From the NCBI GenBank assembly GCA_001630475.1, contig KV419430.1:89031-153030 (forward strand): 64,000 bases of DNA, written 5' to 3'. Shown one piece after another: positions 12,471-24,300 of the stretch. Numbering within the stretch: the stretch's first letter is position 1; every line of letters begins with the position of its first letter. The position numbers and the translations under genes were made by a program. Source of the DNA: Sistotremastrum niveocremeum HHB9708. Its lineage: Eukaryota; Basidiomycota; Agaricomycetes; Sistotremastrales; Sistotremastraceae. The notes beneath the pieces are model-generated. The model worked only from the letters and a program-made list of their open reading frames with translations, ran no database searches and had not been told where the DNA came from.

Positions 12471-13148
12471 CTACAGCCCTATATTCCCTTGGTCGGCAAT
12501 CTGCACCTCTCCGTGAAAAGATATTTCCATCTTCCTTCGTGAGCTCAAAACAACCAACAGCTGAACTCGAGGTGGCAGACCATTTCCCGACCAAGGATTT
12601 TCGGCGAAATGAAACGTGGCAAATCCTCGTCCAAAAACTAGCGCCGGTTTCAGATCACAATTCTCTGCGGCACAATCTTTCTTCTTGAGTAACTTTCGAA
12701 GCTTCACGTTTCCATCATCTTTCCTACTACGGAGTCTCGAACGAATGTCCTCCGTCGATAAATAGTCCTCGCTTGACCATCCATCAACTACCCGGGGGCA
12801 GCCAGATGAGAAGCGCCCGTTATGACGAAAATTAAACTCAATATGGGAAGATACGAAGCGAGTTCCTTTCGGACAGAGGTCGAAAGAGACATTGAATACA
12901 ATGGTGCATCTGGCCCATCCCGGGCAAGAGAGGTTTCGATAATCGACAGATTGGAGATCAATCCGCATCGAATTGTTCTGGATATTGTCGAGGCAGATGG
13001 TCTCGATTGGAGGAGTATCGGGAGTGAGAGTGACGGACGATGATTCCGAAGCAAGTGAAGGGAGGCCGCTCGAGAGCATAGCGTTGCGGTCATCTACAAA
13101 CGTTTCACTCGATGACGCAGAATAAGTGGGGCGTGGACTTTCGTCCAT
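12471..13148 (-). CDS. hypothetical protein
   Basis: I do not recognise this protein. The ATG at 13148 opens a Ser/Thr-rich first 45 residues (YSASSSETF, SLASESSSVTL). A more ordered part follows with GWARCTIVFNV, SSHIEFNFRH, WSSEDYLSTEDIRSRLRSR and a lysine-rich LRKLLKKKDC. The frame stays open for 225 codons. Adjacent sequence to about 12310 in another frame (ITFIVEYNTHYV, DWGLNWDYLFEYF) also looks coding and may be the last exon after a short intron, although no clean junction was found. Its 3' end would overlap that of the convergent G-domain gene. No signal peptide or membrane segment is visible. Confidence 0.5.
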   Translation of the reverse strand: MDESPRPTYSASSSETFVDDRNAMLSSGLPSLASESSSVTLTPDTPPIETICLDNIQNNSMRIDLQSVDYRNLSCPGWARCTIVFNVSFDLCPKGTRFVSSHIEFNFRHNGRFSSGCPRVVDGWSSEDYLSTEDIRSRLRSRKDDGNVKLRKLLKKKDCAAENCDLKPALVFGRGFATFHFAENPWSGNGLPPRVQLLVVLSSRRKMEISFHGEVQIADQGNIGL

Positions 13149-16100
13149 AGTTCCGAGTCAAGAATGGGCTGCACTTAATGTCATTAACTCAGGGCCTTGA
13201 AGGATTAGAGAGCGTAAAAGAAGTACCTTTCTCTCCCGACTTTTTGAGATCTGCCTGAAGACTTCTCGTTCGGACGGAACGAAAATTAGACAGCGGGGTC
13301 AAGGGCTTATTCAAGCGTCTGGACAACACGAGGCTATGCACCGTGTGCTAAACGGCCGCCACGCTGAATGAAGCATGATTACTGAGATTTTTACCCGGTC
13401 GAGGACGAGTAAAGCACTCTTGATAGACACTCCTTTCCAGAAACGTGAAAGAGCCTTGATTATTGACCGGCGCACCACGTCCAGAGTATGTTATGAAAGC
13501 CTGCGAGATTTGCTTGAGGAGGTGAGTGACGGGCTATGGAGAGGCCATGCTAGACACGCATTATCGGTCACTCCGGCCTTCAATCTAAATTGCGCTCACG
13601 TCGCATATGAACGTAATACTTGGCCACGATATTGTGGAATTGTGAAAGTGCTGCTTCGGTAATATTCAGTCTTCCTCGACGACATATTTAATCAGTGCCT
13701 TCGGAGAGGTAAGTTCATCAGTGATTTTTTCGCAAGGCTTTGTCGGCGACGCGGTTCATCCAGCAGTCCGAACCGAGAACACAGTCCCCATGCGCTGAGC
13801 GTACGATTATCATCGGAGATTTTTTTAAGATTAATTGAAGATAGCTGTGAGACTGGGCAATGAATCACTCTTCAGTTCCCCGTAGAATAATTTGGAAGCC
13901 CTAAGTCGGGAAGCCATCATCAAGAATATTGACCGGAAGAATCGGGGGTATTGCAGAGACAGAGTGGTGTTGCTGGAGAACAATATTTGCTATGATTTAA
14001 AGATCACAAAAGTTGAAGACGTATTCAGACAGCCACTGACAGGAAGATACCGTTTAGCGATCCACTTTGCGATCCGACGTCGCTGTGTCTTATTTGGCTT
14101 TGTTGTCCTGGAGCTTCAACCCAAGCCGGCGGCATCCCGACACGTTGTTTGTCATTGTTGATCTTCGTCCGAGTTCGAACTTTCAACGTCCTGAAGTCAT
14201 TCGTGGCCCTTGACAGTCGCTTATTCAAAACCGGAAAAACAAGATAGACATGAATCGGAGCATGCTGTGGAACAACTCTAGTCCTCCTTCATGGTCCACC
14301 GAATACTCAATCGAAGCTGGCAGTGAAGCTTGATTCAAACTGGCAGATCGAACAAATACATATTTGATTGAGCTGAAATGGAGAGGAACTAGCTCTACAA
14401 AGTACATTTGAATCGACATCAGACTGAATATGTCGACTCCAGCTCATACAAATAGCATCCCGAACCACGACGTCTAGGGAATAGAACATCCTTTGCAGTA
14501 CCTGTAGGTGTCGCCGGTCTCGACATCAGGAGGCGGAACAGCGCGCAGTTCAAGCTGGTGAGGAACATGAGTAATTTATAGGTATCGATACAAGGTAGAT
14601 TGCCTCAGCGTCAACGGGAACGGGTACAGGCTGTTTCAAATGATAAATCGACCAATGTATCAGCAGACAGGTAGATGACTCACGTTAGCGTACGCAGCCA
14701 TGATGGCGGACAGGATGACCAGAGAAGTGATGACTTTGTGTAACATACTGAGAATTGATAGCGCAGGTGAGGAGCTGAACTGATGATTTGGCAATTCGAC
14801 ATCGACCACTTTATACACAGCAGTCCATCCCTCTTGGGTCGTTGTGAACACGATGTTGCGGCCTTTCGCTACATGAAGAAGCAGGTTTCACATGGAGAGC
14901 GGAAATAGAAGGATGACTAGGCAAAGATATGAGGCCTCTTGCTTGCATTGAATGAGCGATCCCACAAAACTCCGAATAAAGCGCAGCGCTGGAAGTGATA
15001 ACGGATACCCAGACTTCTATGTCATTCATCGGTACCATCAGAAGAGACTCTTTGGTTCGCAGACCTGGTAAGGAGTGTGACGTTAACAAGCATCCAAGAG
15101 CCAGCTTCGTTGTATGAGAATGAAACTAATGCCGGTGATGGACAGTCACCTGAGAGTCTTTCTGTCGAATCAGGAAATGGACATATTATAGCGATAAGAG
15201 CTTGCTATTTGAAATGGTTGCAGCTGAGCATAGGTTTCACATGACCTGGCGTCCAAGGAGTCATCAGATCGGCTTTGGTCCCACCGCGAGAACTGAGTGA
15301 GTAGTTGAGACGATCCAATGACCGCACGTAGTACCTCATACGATACATCCCGAACCTTCGGGAGGGTCTGCTGCGTTGGATATCGTTGGATTTTGTGTTC
15401 AAATGGCGTTTCATGAGTGTAAAACATTTAGTCATTGAAAGTTTTTGAACTGGGCTGATGCACCACATCCTAGAAATTCGATCCATGAATCGATATTTTT
15501 TTCCGCGCATTCTTGTTTTACCATTTGCATACTTCTGCCAGTATCTCGTCTAGTCGTGTGTTCACGGGTCCAGTCTGGACAAAAGGCGATGTTCACCGAT
15601 AAGAAACCATTGTCGAGATATCAATCCTGGCGTACCTGGAACAGCCTATGTGAGCTGAAACGCGTGCCTCTGGATCGAATCACTCCTTCCTATTAATTCA
15701 AGACATGTCAGTTTGATGGTCTGCGGTGCTGAAAAGTCGGCCTAAACTGACGATGATGCACGCGGTTAGGTACGCAGGCGCTCTTCGGTATCTCCCGAAG
15801 GCTGCCTTCCTCGAACTTCAACCCTTGCTTCAACCAGTCGTAACAGAGAGCTAAGACTTCCGAATACTTCTCGGATTCCTATGCCTTGATTTGCGCGCAA
15901 GTTTCTCTTCTCTTCGAACTTGATGGTTCCTATTCTGTCTTCTAATTCATGATGGCTGCCCACATGATGCGAACATTTCTCCGTCTTTCTGGTTCCCGGA
16001 GGTTCCCAGAGCCTGAGCCCATGAGTCTTTTTCGAGAAAATAATCAACCGCCACGATTGGTATTCTGAATCGATCTGAAAGCGATTGCATCTGTCCACCC

Positions 16101-16150
16101 CATCAACTGTCCACCCTTCGCTGTCATTTTATCGCTTGTTACCTGCAGAT
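13149..16150. other. gene-poor stretch with possible broken minus-strand gene
   Basis: Between 14200 and 15500 the minus strand has several protein-like pieces with a hydrophobic character (ITSLVILSAIMAAYAN near 14700, DIEVWVSVITSSAALYSEF near 15030). They could belong to a multi-exon membrane protein, but I could not chain them into one gene. Nothing is supported in the remainder. Confidence 0.3.
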
Positions 16151-17137
16151 ATGATATGGACATATCGTACGCTCACGAACAGTGACCTTCCAGCATCCGA
16201 GTCTTCAGACGACTTCGTCCACGAGAAAGGTCTTCAGTACGGCCATCTGCAGGGGCTTCGATATCATGACTCTCCATTACGCCTGACCTCTCTCATTGTC
16301 CTCTGCTGCTCCATAGCTCTGAATGTCTACTTGATACTTTTCGGACGAGGAACGGGGAACACAAATATCACGCCGTTGGATCGTTATGATCCTATGTGGG
16401 ACACCCCTGATCTTGTATATTGTACGTCTTTTTGCAGCCACGAATATACAAAAGACTGACGCTTACTGTCAAACAGCTCCCGCGCAAAGTGCTGTCAAAT
16501 ACGAAACTCGAGTGTTCACCGCTCTCGGCGTGCAGACTAAATACCATGGACCTCCGACTGACGAAACCGACGAGGCATGGGATGCATTATATCCCAGTGA
16601 GTCTCACCACCAAATTATCAGACAACCTACTAAATGATTGCCTGAAAGTTGGAGTAGCTCGCATCACCGCGGAAGAGGCCTCTCAGTTATCCAACTGGAC
16701 GTCGCCTATACCTGGGGATGAAGGTCATTATGTCGTAGGCTTAGACGTTTTCCATCAATTGCACTGCTTGGTTCGCTCTCCGACAATTTATCTTCACGGT
16801 ACACAGGACGCTGATCCCGAGCCAATAGAATACAGTCAGAAAAGCCCTGTGGCCGCAACGCTACAGCAGACACGATACACTCTCCGCTCCGGGAGCTCAT
16901 ACGCATGTCGATCACGTTGATCACTGCCTCAACATCCTGCGGGAGCACATTGTTTGCACTGCAAATACAACTCCCAACGTCTTTCAGTGGAGTGAGGACA
17001 AAAAAATGATATTCCCTCATTTCGATAGCGTGCACGTATGTCGGAATTGGGAGTCGATTACAGAATGGGCTGCAAACCATAAATTCACCAAACCACATCG
17101 GGATATTTCAAAGCTCCCTGGACACCATGTCGAGTAG
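16151..17137 (+). CDS. UstYa-like (DUF3328) protein, copy 1
   Basis: This is a member of the UstYa family, membrane-anchored proteins that in characterised fungal RiPP pathways take part in oxidative cyclisation of a precursor peptide. Four exons (16151-16421, 16477-16596, 16649-16770, 16829-17137) give 273 residues. A cytoplasmic N-terminus precedes one transmembrane segment at about residues 50-68 (LIVLCCSIALNVYLILF). The signature motifs HxxHC occur twice, as HQLHC and HVDHC, with the usual later segments TPNVFQW, PHFDSVHVCR and W-ESITEW. The start at MIWTYRTL is the first ATG in frame after an in-frame run lacking coding character. Its neighbour at 18723 is a paralogue with the same intron positions. 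No substrate can be inferred; such genes also occur outside RiPP clusters. Confidence 0.85.
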
Positions 17138-17466
17138 CTCAATGAGTCGTACGATCGTAGTTTATGTAGAATGATGATTTGACTAAATATGTTAGATACA
17201 TGGATGAGTTCCAAGGGAGCGCTTCTCTCATGATCCAGTCACCGGCTGCCTCTTGAGCGAGAGCTGTCTGCAGTTCTAGTGTGCCAAAGGGTGAAATTTT
17301 TCTCTTTCAGATTCGGCGGACCGCTCTGTTGAGACGGGTGAAACAGACCACTGTGCAGGTCATGGCCTTATTGACCGCGAATCGTCCGCCATATTCCGGG
17401 ACTTCCGCACGTCGATTTATTTGTGAATAGATAGGATGATCTTTCGGTAGAATTTATTTCTGCGGA

Positions 17467-17890
17467 TCACATGGGGTCCCGAAATCCCAAGGCTTCTGAG
17501 AATTCTTCGATGATTGAGATGCACATTGTTGTGCCTGACTGAGAGGGTTCTAACATGCAGCCGCTGGCAAGGCTAATGATCCAAGATGCACCGGCCTCGT
17601 TCGGACAGATAGCACAGAAAGGTGCGAGCGATGAACCAATAGAGCTGTTCATGTGAAGAAGATAGTAGGATGAACGATGAGGAAGCGGAAATAGAATGGT
17701 AGTTGAGTGGCTATCACGTCGATCAGGGGTCATCAGACTCATCGATATCACCAAGACTTTCACAAGAGGTCGATCCAGACATCGCAGCCTGAGTTGAGAC
17801 CTCAGCATCTGTAGAAGAGGGCAGGGAACGAAACATGAGATGAGTCGACCTCGGGGTGGTTGATCTGAATATTTTTGGAGAGCCAAGGTC
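17467..17890 (-). CDS. possible small cysteine-rich protein, 3' exon
   Basis: I do not recognise this. On the minus strand a plausible terminal exon reads SIGSSLAPFCAICPNEAG, then SLASGCMLEP and TTMCISIIEE, ending at GFRDPM before a stop at 17467. It is preceded by a good acceptor (CACATGAACAG) and, further up, a GTGAAAG donor. An upstream exon would add residues such as SGCDVWIDL. Several cysteines in a short protein suggest secretion, but I could not find a start or signal peptide. It lies between two UstYa-like genes, in the opposite direction, which is its only contextual interest. It may be spurious. Confidence 0.25.
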
Positions 17891-18722
17891 CTCCTGGTGA
17901 ATTCTGCGAATAAATAAACTGGAGCGCCGGAACCAGAGTATGTTTGGTCTTATTTACCTAGAGCTTCATGAAAACTGCGCCGGATTTTAATGACCCTCAT
18001 GCTGGGTCTTTCTTACCCCAACCCTCGACCTTGACTCCAGAAACCGAAATAATGATCCGTGTTCTCTCTGCGTGCCTCAATTCTGTGGGACGAACGTCTC
18101 GTTTTTGGGCGAGATCTACGGGTGCCTGACGCGGCATGCTTGTCTGTATCGTCCATCCCGTCATCCAGCGATCAGCGTCTAGTAAGTCTGCAGGACTTCC
18201 ATGACTGCTGCTCTTTATCTCCAATCTTTCTTCTGTACAGGGCGATTGATGTCTTGATGCTGAATGCAGGCCCGAGATGCCTTCATCGTCGTTTTCGTTT
18301 GGTTCCGCAAATTCTTGCGTGGCCGATGCACATGCCTAGGTCAATCGTCAATCGCACATGCCTTGGACACTTTCTCCGAACTTCTACGACGCTAGATTCA
18401 AAATGAATAGTTTCTTGTCCCACCCCTTGAACAGCTTCAGGTGATCACTCGTCCTTATCAGAACTCGAAACTCGATTGTTCAACCTATAACTGACGCCGA
18501 ATCTCAGAAAGCCGCTTTCGGTCGTCTTCACAGTCACCGCAACGTGAACTTCGTGCACCTCATGCACCGTGCACCGCAGAACCTCGTCACGAGATCACCG
18601 GTTCACCCGCCATCTTATCTCGCTTCAGGCACACAGAAGCTGTGAGAACTTCGCTAGCCCAATGCATCTCGGGAGCAAACATCCCTCACCTTCCTCCCCT
18701 GTCCTTGCTGTCTGTACAAACG

Positions 18723-19717
18723 ATGGTTCAGACAGGCTATGACCATCGAGCGATTCGAACCTCGAGTCCCTCTTTCAGTGACGCAGATGTCGAGAGCGCC
18801 GAAGAGCTCCTTCATGACGGGCGAACGACGCGGCTGAGGGCTTCTCCAAGGCTGACGAGCGTTCTCGAAATATTAGCGATCATCCTATCGATATCTCTCA
18901 ATATCTACCTTATCTTCTTCCGGCATCCATCGTCTGCAAGTATACCGGTCTCTAGCCCTGCTCCTGATCCCATCGGCGCTGATGTGGTCGCCTCATTCTT
19001 CAGTGAGCATTCTCGAGACTGGTCGTAAATTTCAACTGAAGTCCTCATAGCTCCAGCCCAAAGTGCCATAAAATTCGAAAATAGAGTGCTCTCCAAGTTC
19101 GGCGAGAAGACCATATACCATGGGCCTCCAACAGACGAAACGGACGATGCTTGGTTTTCTCTGTATCCCAGTTCGCCATACTCTCCTCCAAAGCTATGCT
19201 CCTACTTACTTCACTTTGTCTAGTTGGTCTTTCGCGTATCACGGCCGAGCAGGAAGCGAAGCTTGCTAACTGGACTTCGCGCATTCCCGGAGACGAAGAG
19301 CATTACATTATATCTTTAGACTTCTTTCATCACATGCATTGCTTGGTTGGTAGCCCCTAATTCTATATCAGCCTTCTCTGACGACTTTCACAGAATCTAG
19401 TTCGACGAGCGCTATGGCCAGAAAGGTATGGGCCGTACACTTTTGACGACCCAATTGTGGGAGACGTGCCTTTCGACCATGCCGATCATTGCATCAACAT
19501 CATTCGAGAGAACATCATGTGTGATGCGGATATCACTCCCAATGTGTTCCGATGGGACGAGGAAGAGCAAGAAGCTTTTCCACATTTCGACGTGGTCCAC
19601 ACATGTCGAAGCTGGGATTCCATCACGGAATGGGCTTCAGAGCATCGATTGCTAAATGAATGGAACGGTAAGTTGCCTCTGGGAGGAGCCCGACCTTCTG
19701 CTTCGCGTTACGAATGA
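18723..19717 (+). CDS. UstYa-like (DUF3328) protein, copy 2
   Basis: This is a tandem paralogue of the gene at 16151. Four exons (18723-19002, 19051-19170, 19224-19345, 19394-19717) give 281 residues. Exons 2 and 3 have exactly the same lengths (120 and 122 bases) as in copy 1. A transmembrane segment lies at about residues 50-68 (ILAIILSISLNIYLIFF). Both signature motifs are present as HHMHC and HADHC, followed by TPNVFRW, PHFDVVHTCR and W-DSITEW. Conserved blocks YHGPPTDETDDAW and ITAEQEAKLANWTSRIPGDE match copy 1 closely. The ATG at 18723 is preferred; the frame is open further upstream to 18642. An alternative last intron may begin at GTAAGT near 19668. Substrate unknown. Confidence 0.85.
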
Positions 19718-20460
19718 CTTTCGTTGTCGGGTGTACCTGATAACATTTCCATTTGTTTTTCTGAGCTTGCCTACGATATTCTCAATCTTCGTCAGAAGTA
19801 AGGCTGAGATCGTAGAATTATCTTTGCCTCTGTAGAATGTGAATAAGCAATCGGAAAGCGCGAGCTGTAACTTAAGTAATAAGATCATAACTTCCGAACA
19901 AGAACTGGAGCTACTACTCTTGAGGTACAGGAATATGACCTTGAAGGTGCTTGGGTATACGTATTGGAACGCCATTGTAATTCTGTTGCCGGTCAATTCC
20001 ACTTGCATGTATTGCAGTTCAAAGACGGTAATCCTGACTACAACTACTGTGCTACGAAAGGGCTCGAGATACAGCGCAAGGCCAGAAAAGGGCCAAAGCT
20101 ACAAAAGGGGAGGGAATAGCGTACTCTTACTATACACATCACATTTGTGGAACAAAATGAGGCGCATATATGTACGTGGGATGACACGCCAACTGTCGGA
20201 AAATATGAAAACATGATAAATCAGTCATTGAGGGGAAAGAGAGTTGATAGAAGCGTACTGTTCGTCCGCTAATCACAACGGCGGGCTCCGATGTATCTGT
20301 CCCCAACACAGGAAAAGTAGCGCAATGTTCGGACGTTGGGAAAGAACGTCGAAAGGCCACGACTGATCTTGAGGAGAAGCGCAGCGACAAGACTGATATG
20401 AGCAAACCGTCCGGACTGAGACCAAATGGTTCTAAGGTCGACAACGCGAGTTGGGTGAGG

Positions 20461-20736
20461 TGAGAAATTGGAGGGTTAGAGGCAGTAGTAGAATGGCTGA
20501 TGCATCTGTGGCGGCGATCGAGTAGGTAGTATAATGGATTAAGGTGATACTAGAGTAAAGAATTAAAATCAGGAAGCAAATGAACAAGAGCTGATTGAGA
20601 CGCACGATGACAAAACACGACTTTTCCAGGTGCCAGGGTGCGTGAATGTCTGTGGTGCAGATTGGCCTCACAGATTGGCCCACCGCGACGCCTTCGTTGC
20701 TGTATCCCAGCAGTACACCTACGTTTTTGGAGGTCT
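20461..20736 (-). repeat. direct duplication, copy A
   Basis: This matches 20836-21090 with many substitutions and small gaps. Shared landmarks are agacgcacgatga, aaacacgac then tccaggtgc, and gttgctgtatcccagca. On the minus strand both copies have GTCGTGTT, then a GTGCGTCTCA donor-like site and a TAG acceptor about 50 bases later. They also share a GYSNE reading frame (VGVLLGYSNEGVAVG here). It may be a duplicated exon-intron unit of an unidentified gene. Confidence 0.6.
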
Positions 20737-20835
20737 CGATCACTGGCCAATTCGCAATAGCTTCAACTGAGGATACTGAAGAGAATGTCAGCGGGAACCA
20801 CCAGTGGGTGTGAAGCCACGAACACGACTTGGATC

Positions 20836-21090
20836 AGATGCGGATTGGAGGTAGGAGAATGGTAGATGCGTCGGCGACGACGATTAGGTAGTGAGTTGTA
20901 GCAAGTCGTTACTAGAAATAGAAATCAAAATCAGCAAGCAAGCAATAGGCAGCTGAGTGAGACGCACGATGATAGAACACGACGTTTTCAGGTGCAATGG
21001 TCGTGTTCCTAGCCTAGTAGTGGAAATTGAAGGGCCTCACAGGTACACAGTGACGCTCTCGTTGCTGTATCCCAGCAAGGCACCTACGCC
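20836..21090 (-). repeat. direct duplication, copy B
   Basis: This is the partner of copy A, about 360 bases away in the same orientation. The minus-strand frame reads GVGALLGYSNESVTVYL and is part of a 174-codon open frame (21037-21561) that I do not recognise. The donor-like GTGCGTCTCA and a following TAG acceptor are retained. Confidence 0.6.
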
Positions 21091-21099
21091 ATCAGTGCA

Positions 21100-24000
21100 C
21101 CGCTCACTAGCCAGTAGATGATATATAACAGATGTGACTGGACATGAAGAGAATCGCGACAAGCAGAATGAGTATGTCGGCTGGATTATGTAGATTTTGG
21201 ACGTGTTTAGGGCAGGCAGTCGGAGATCGTAACCAGTGACAGCGGAGGTCGATTGAGAAAGGACGCGTGCATTGATGATTGAACTGGAGCAAGGACGAAG
21301 TACTAGCCTGAGTGCTGTTGACGTCATAACGGAAGCTAGGTCCGAACAAAGTATAACATCATAATCCCGCTCGGGATTGAGGTTAGATCCTAGGTTTTCT
21401 CCTTGATCTTCTGCGCCTTCAACTTGGAAATTTGGTCTCGGCATACGATCAGGATTCAGGTAGCTTTGTGTAGATGAGGATCCTTTGGTGAAGAGTAAAC
21501 ATTGTGGATGATAGCGCCAGCAGAGCACTTGAGAGCACTTGAGACCCGGGAGTACGTCCATACTCCCTGCTGCTTCTGCTTCCCTTCTTTCGCAATCTGA
21601 GAATTGAAATATATTTAGTCCCCCTGCATCCTATGCCGAATGTCATTCGAAGCACCGAACACGAGTTATCCTCTACTTTCGTGACCTCCCCTCAACGACC
21701 CATGATCATTCCCGTTGCATCCAGTCACCGGCGGACCAAAAACCTCAGAATCGCGCTGGGGAGGATACGGCATCGAGAGTGAAGAATCTAACAGTGCGTA
21801 CTAGGTCTTCCTACATCAGCTTCCGACAAAGCTCAATCTGATCGTCATCTTCTGTCAGAAAAGCTCTGATCCTCACTAAGCTCGTCAGGCGAAAGCTCTA
21901 TGTTCATATCTCCTTGATAACTTCAAGCGCTATGCGCCCGGCACCTGATCATGATCGAGCATACAGTACGATTATCTCCTTCGACATCATTCCGTATCTG
22001 CTTAACGACGCAGATATTCACTCGCTGCCGAGTTGCCCCTCTTTCTGCTTGTATAATCACCCCCAGATACCTTTCACAATTAATCAAGCCACCGTCAAAA
22101 ACGAGAAAGAGAGGTGCTAGTGGATCGCATTGATGCAATGAGTTGAGATGCGGAGTTGCAGCCTATGATCCAGTCCACTTGACGCTCATCAATACAGTTC
22201 ATGGTGAGCGGCCCCTTTATGTTCGCTGTCGAGCTGGTTCGCCGATGACTAGGAGCAGTGACTAGTAATTGCTATTAATGGATGCTTGATATCGTGCAAG
22301 CTCGCGGCGAAGCCACCTCTCCATCATCACCCTTCACATCTCTCACGCACATCAGGTCTGCGTAAAGAATTGTGCATCCAAGTTCACATACTGTACGACT
22401 ATTCACGTGCCACTGATTGACAATGAACTGATTGACATAACAGGACTACAGCATTTGTTCGACGCGACATACGAGTAACAGTTGATAAGACGTCTGAATT
22501 TGATTTTATGGTACACCTACGGGCTTACGTGCCATCCAGCTTGGGTGAGTGGGGATGGCGTTGGAGGCGGGTAGCCGAAGTACAAACCGTACAGTTTTCT
22601 TCCCTCCCTATTACAGGACCAGGACTCAGTATCCAACTCCCTAGGACCAGACACTTCTCAAAAACACGTACTCCCAGCTTCTGTGTCATCTCATTCCAGC
22701 TGATCCACCCACATCTGTGCACGAAAGTCGCACCAATGCCTCCTGTTCCTGATTCATCCACTGTCGCAATATACAAGATTGCGCTCGGCATCCTCCAACT
22801 ACTGAACGAGGCTCATTTTATCACACAAGTGCCGAAAACAAAATCATCTTGGTCCCTCTGTCAGCGTTGCAAAACGAAGAAATCGCTCTGAATCGGTTCT
22901 GGGTATTCTCGTTGAGGTTCGTAGCCTGAGCCTACGCTATGCATAATTCAATCACAATCACTAAAGCTTTAATCCAGGGGCGAACAAATGATCCTCAATC
23001 CTCCGTACGTGGAATCATTCGCAATGACCAGCAACACGTGGGACGACCATCACCTTACAGTACATTGATGAGCGGTTGGGTGAAACCAGTGTTTCTCTCC
23101 ATAGACGGACCTTGACATGATGCCAGCCTAGGGTCGATATCACGTCGCGGCTCGACATATATCGACTCACGATATACGGCGCTCTTTCATCGTCTCTACT
23201 GTCACCGTGCTGTCCTTCAGCGTACCTAAGCTCTCATGGCGGTACTAGGTAGCGAATCCCAAGGATCGCGCACCTGCTCTCGAAGCCTCAAAACTTCCCC
23301 TGGGTTTACCTGCGCTGGCACATTCTTCAGCCATCCGACAAATTCTCGTAGTTCATTCCAGAGGGGCCAAATAAATGCCACAGGGAACAAACATCGACTC
23401 CTTCAGTGAGTTTACTTGGAGGAATGTATCTTCGAATATTACTGAACGTACTGCTAGGCCGTACCCAAACGTCAACTTTGAGCAGGTCATAGTGGTGCGC
23501 TTTAGACGTCATCAAGAAGATGCCATTTTGTCAACCAGGATGATTGAGCTGACTTCCAGATTCTCTCAATGTCATGAGCATGATGAACGAAGCTGTGACG
23601 TTTGCGGAAACCACTCATCTACCAAAGATCCAGTGGAGGCATTCTCTTCCAACTCTCTTGTCGTAATTTCTCCGGGACACTTCTGTTCAGTGTTGAACTG
23701 ATCCCCTGATCGTCTGCGATGCCAAGAGTGAGTCCTTGTTGTTCATATGAATACTTGATATGCCAACACCATGACGCTTAGACATTTTGCCGCTTCATCG
23801 GGTCGAAAACGCGTCTGTAACGGTGTGACGTCACGCGTTTTTCTCACTAGTAGTCGCTTTCGATGCTCCCATATGGCCCCGATCTCCCGCAGAACAGGTT
23901 AAGGCACAGCTCATCGGTACAGGATCTACTGCTTGTCATATTGGCGTGAATCTTCCTATGTCTTCCAAGCTACGACGTTCTCAGGCTGGCGACCAAACTC

Positions 24001-24300
24001 TCGGGCCTGTTACTTGGATACGCTCTATGAACTAGCCTTTCTATCATGGCACTCAGGCCCATGAAGCAAACGGCGCAGGATCATTTGTGCACGAAAGCGT
24101 GTTATATGAAAACAGATGCAAGCTATGGAATCTGAGGAGAAGAAAGCTTCTCGCATTCAGTCAACATACCCCCACCAGTACCACTCCGGATCCCTGATTA
24201 TCGACATACTGTATATGATTTGGAAAAAAATCAATCTTGCTTTACTTAAAGCATGCGGTGCGGTACATGTGATGCTTCCTCTTTTGTCTAATGATTATGC
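21100..24300. other. gene-poor accessory stretch
   Basis: Open frames here (for example 22508-22891 and 23375-23701 on the plus strand) lack motifs, signal peptides and coherent introns. I see no RNA gene or complete mobile element. Confidence 0.4.

Noticed and set aside
20432-21561. Possible hydrophobin exons in the duplicated units
   Set aside because: The frame VGVLLGYSNEGVAVG recalls the middle of class I hydrophobins, but the eight-cysteine pattern with two CC pairs is absent.
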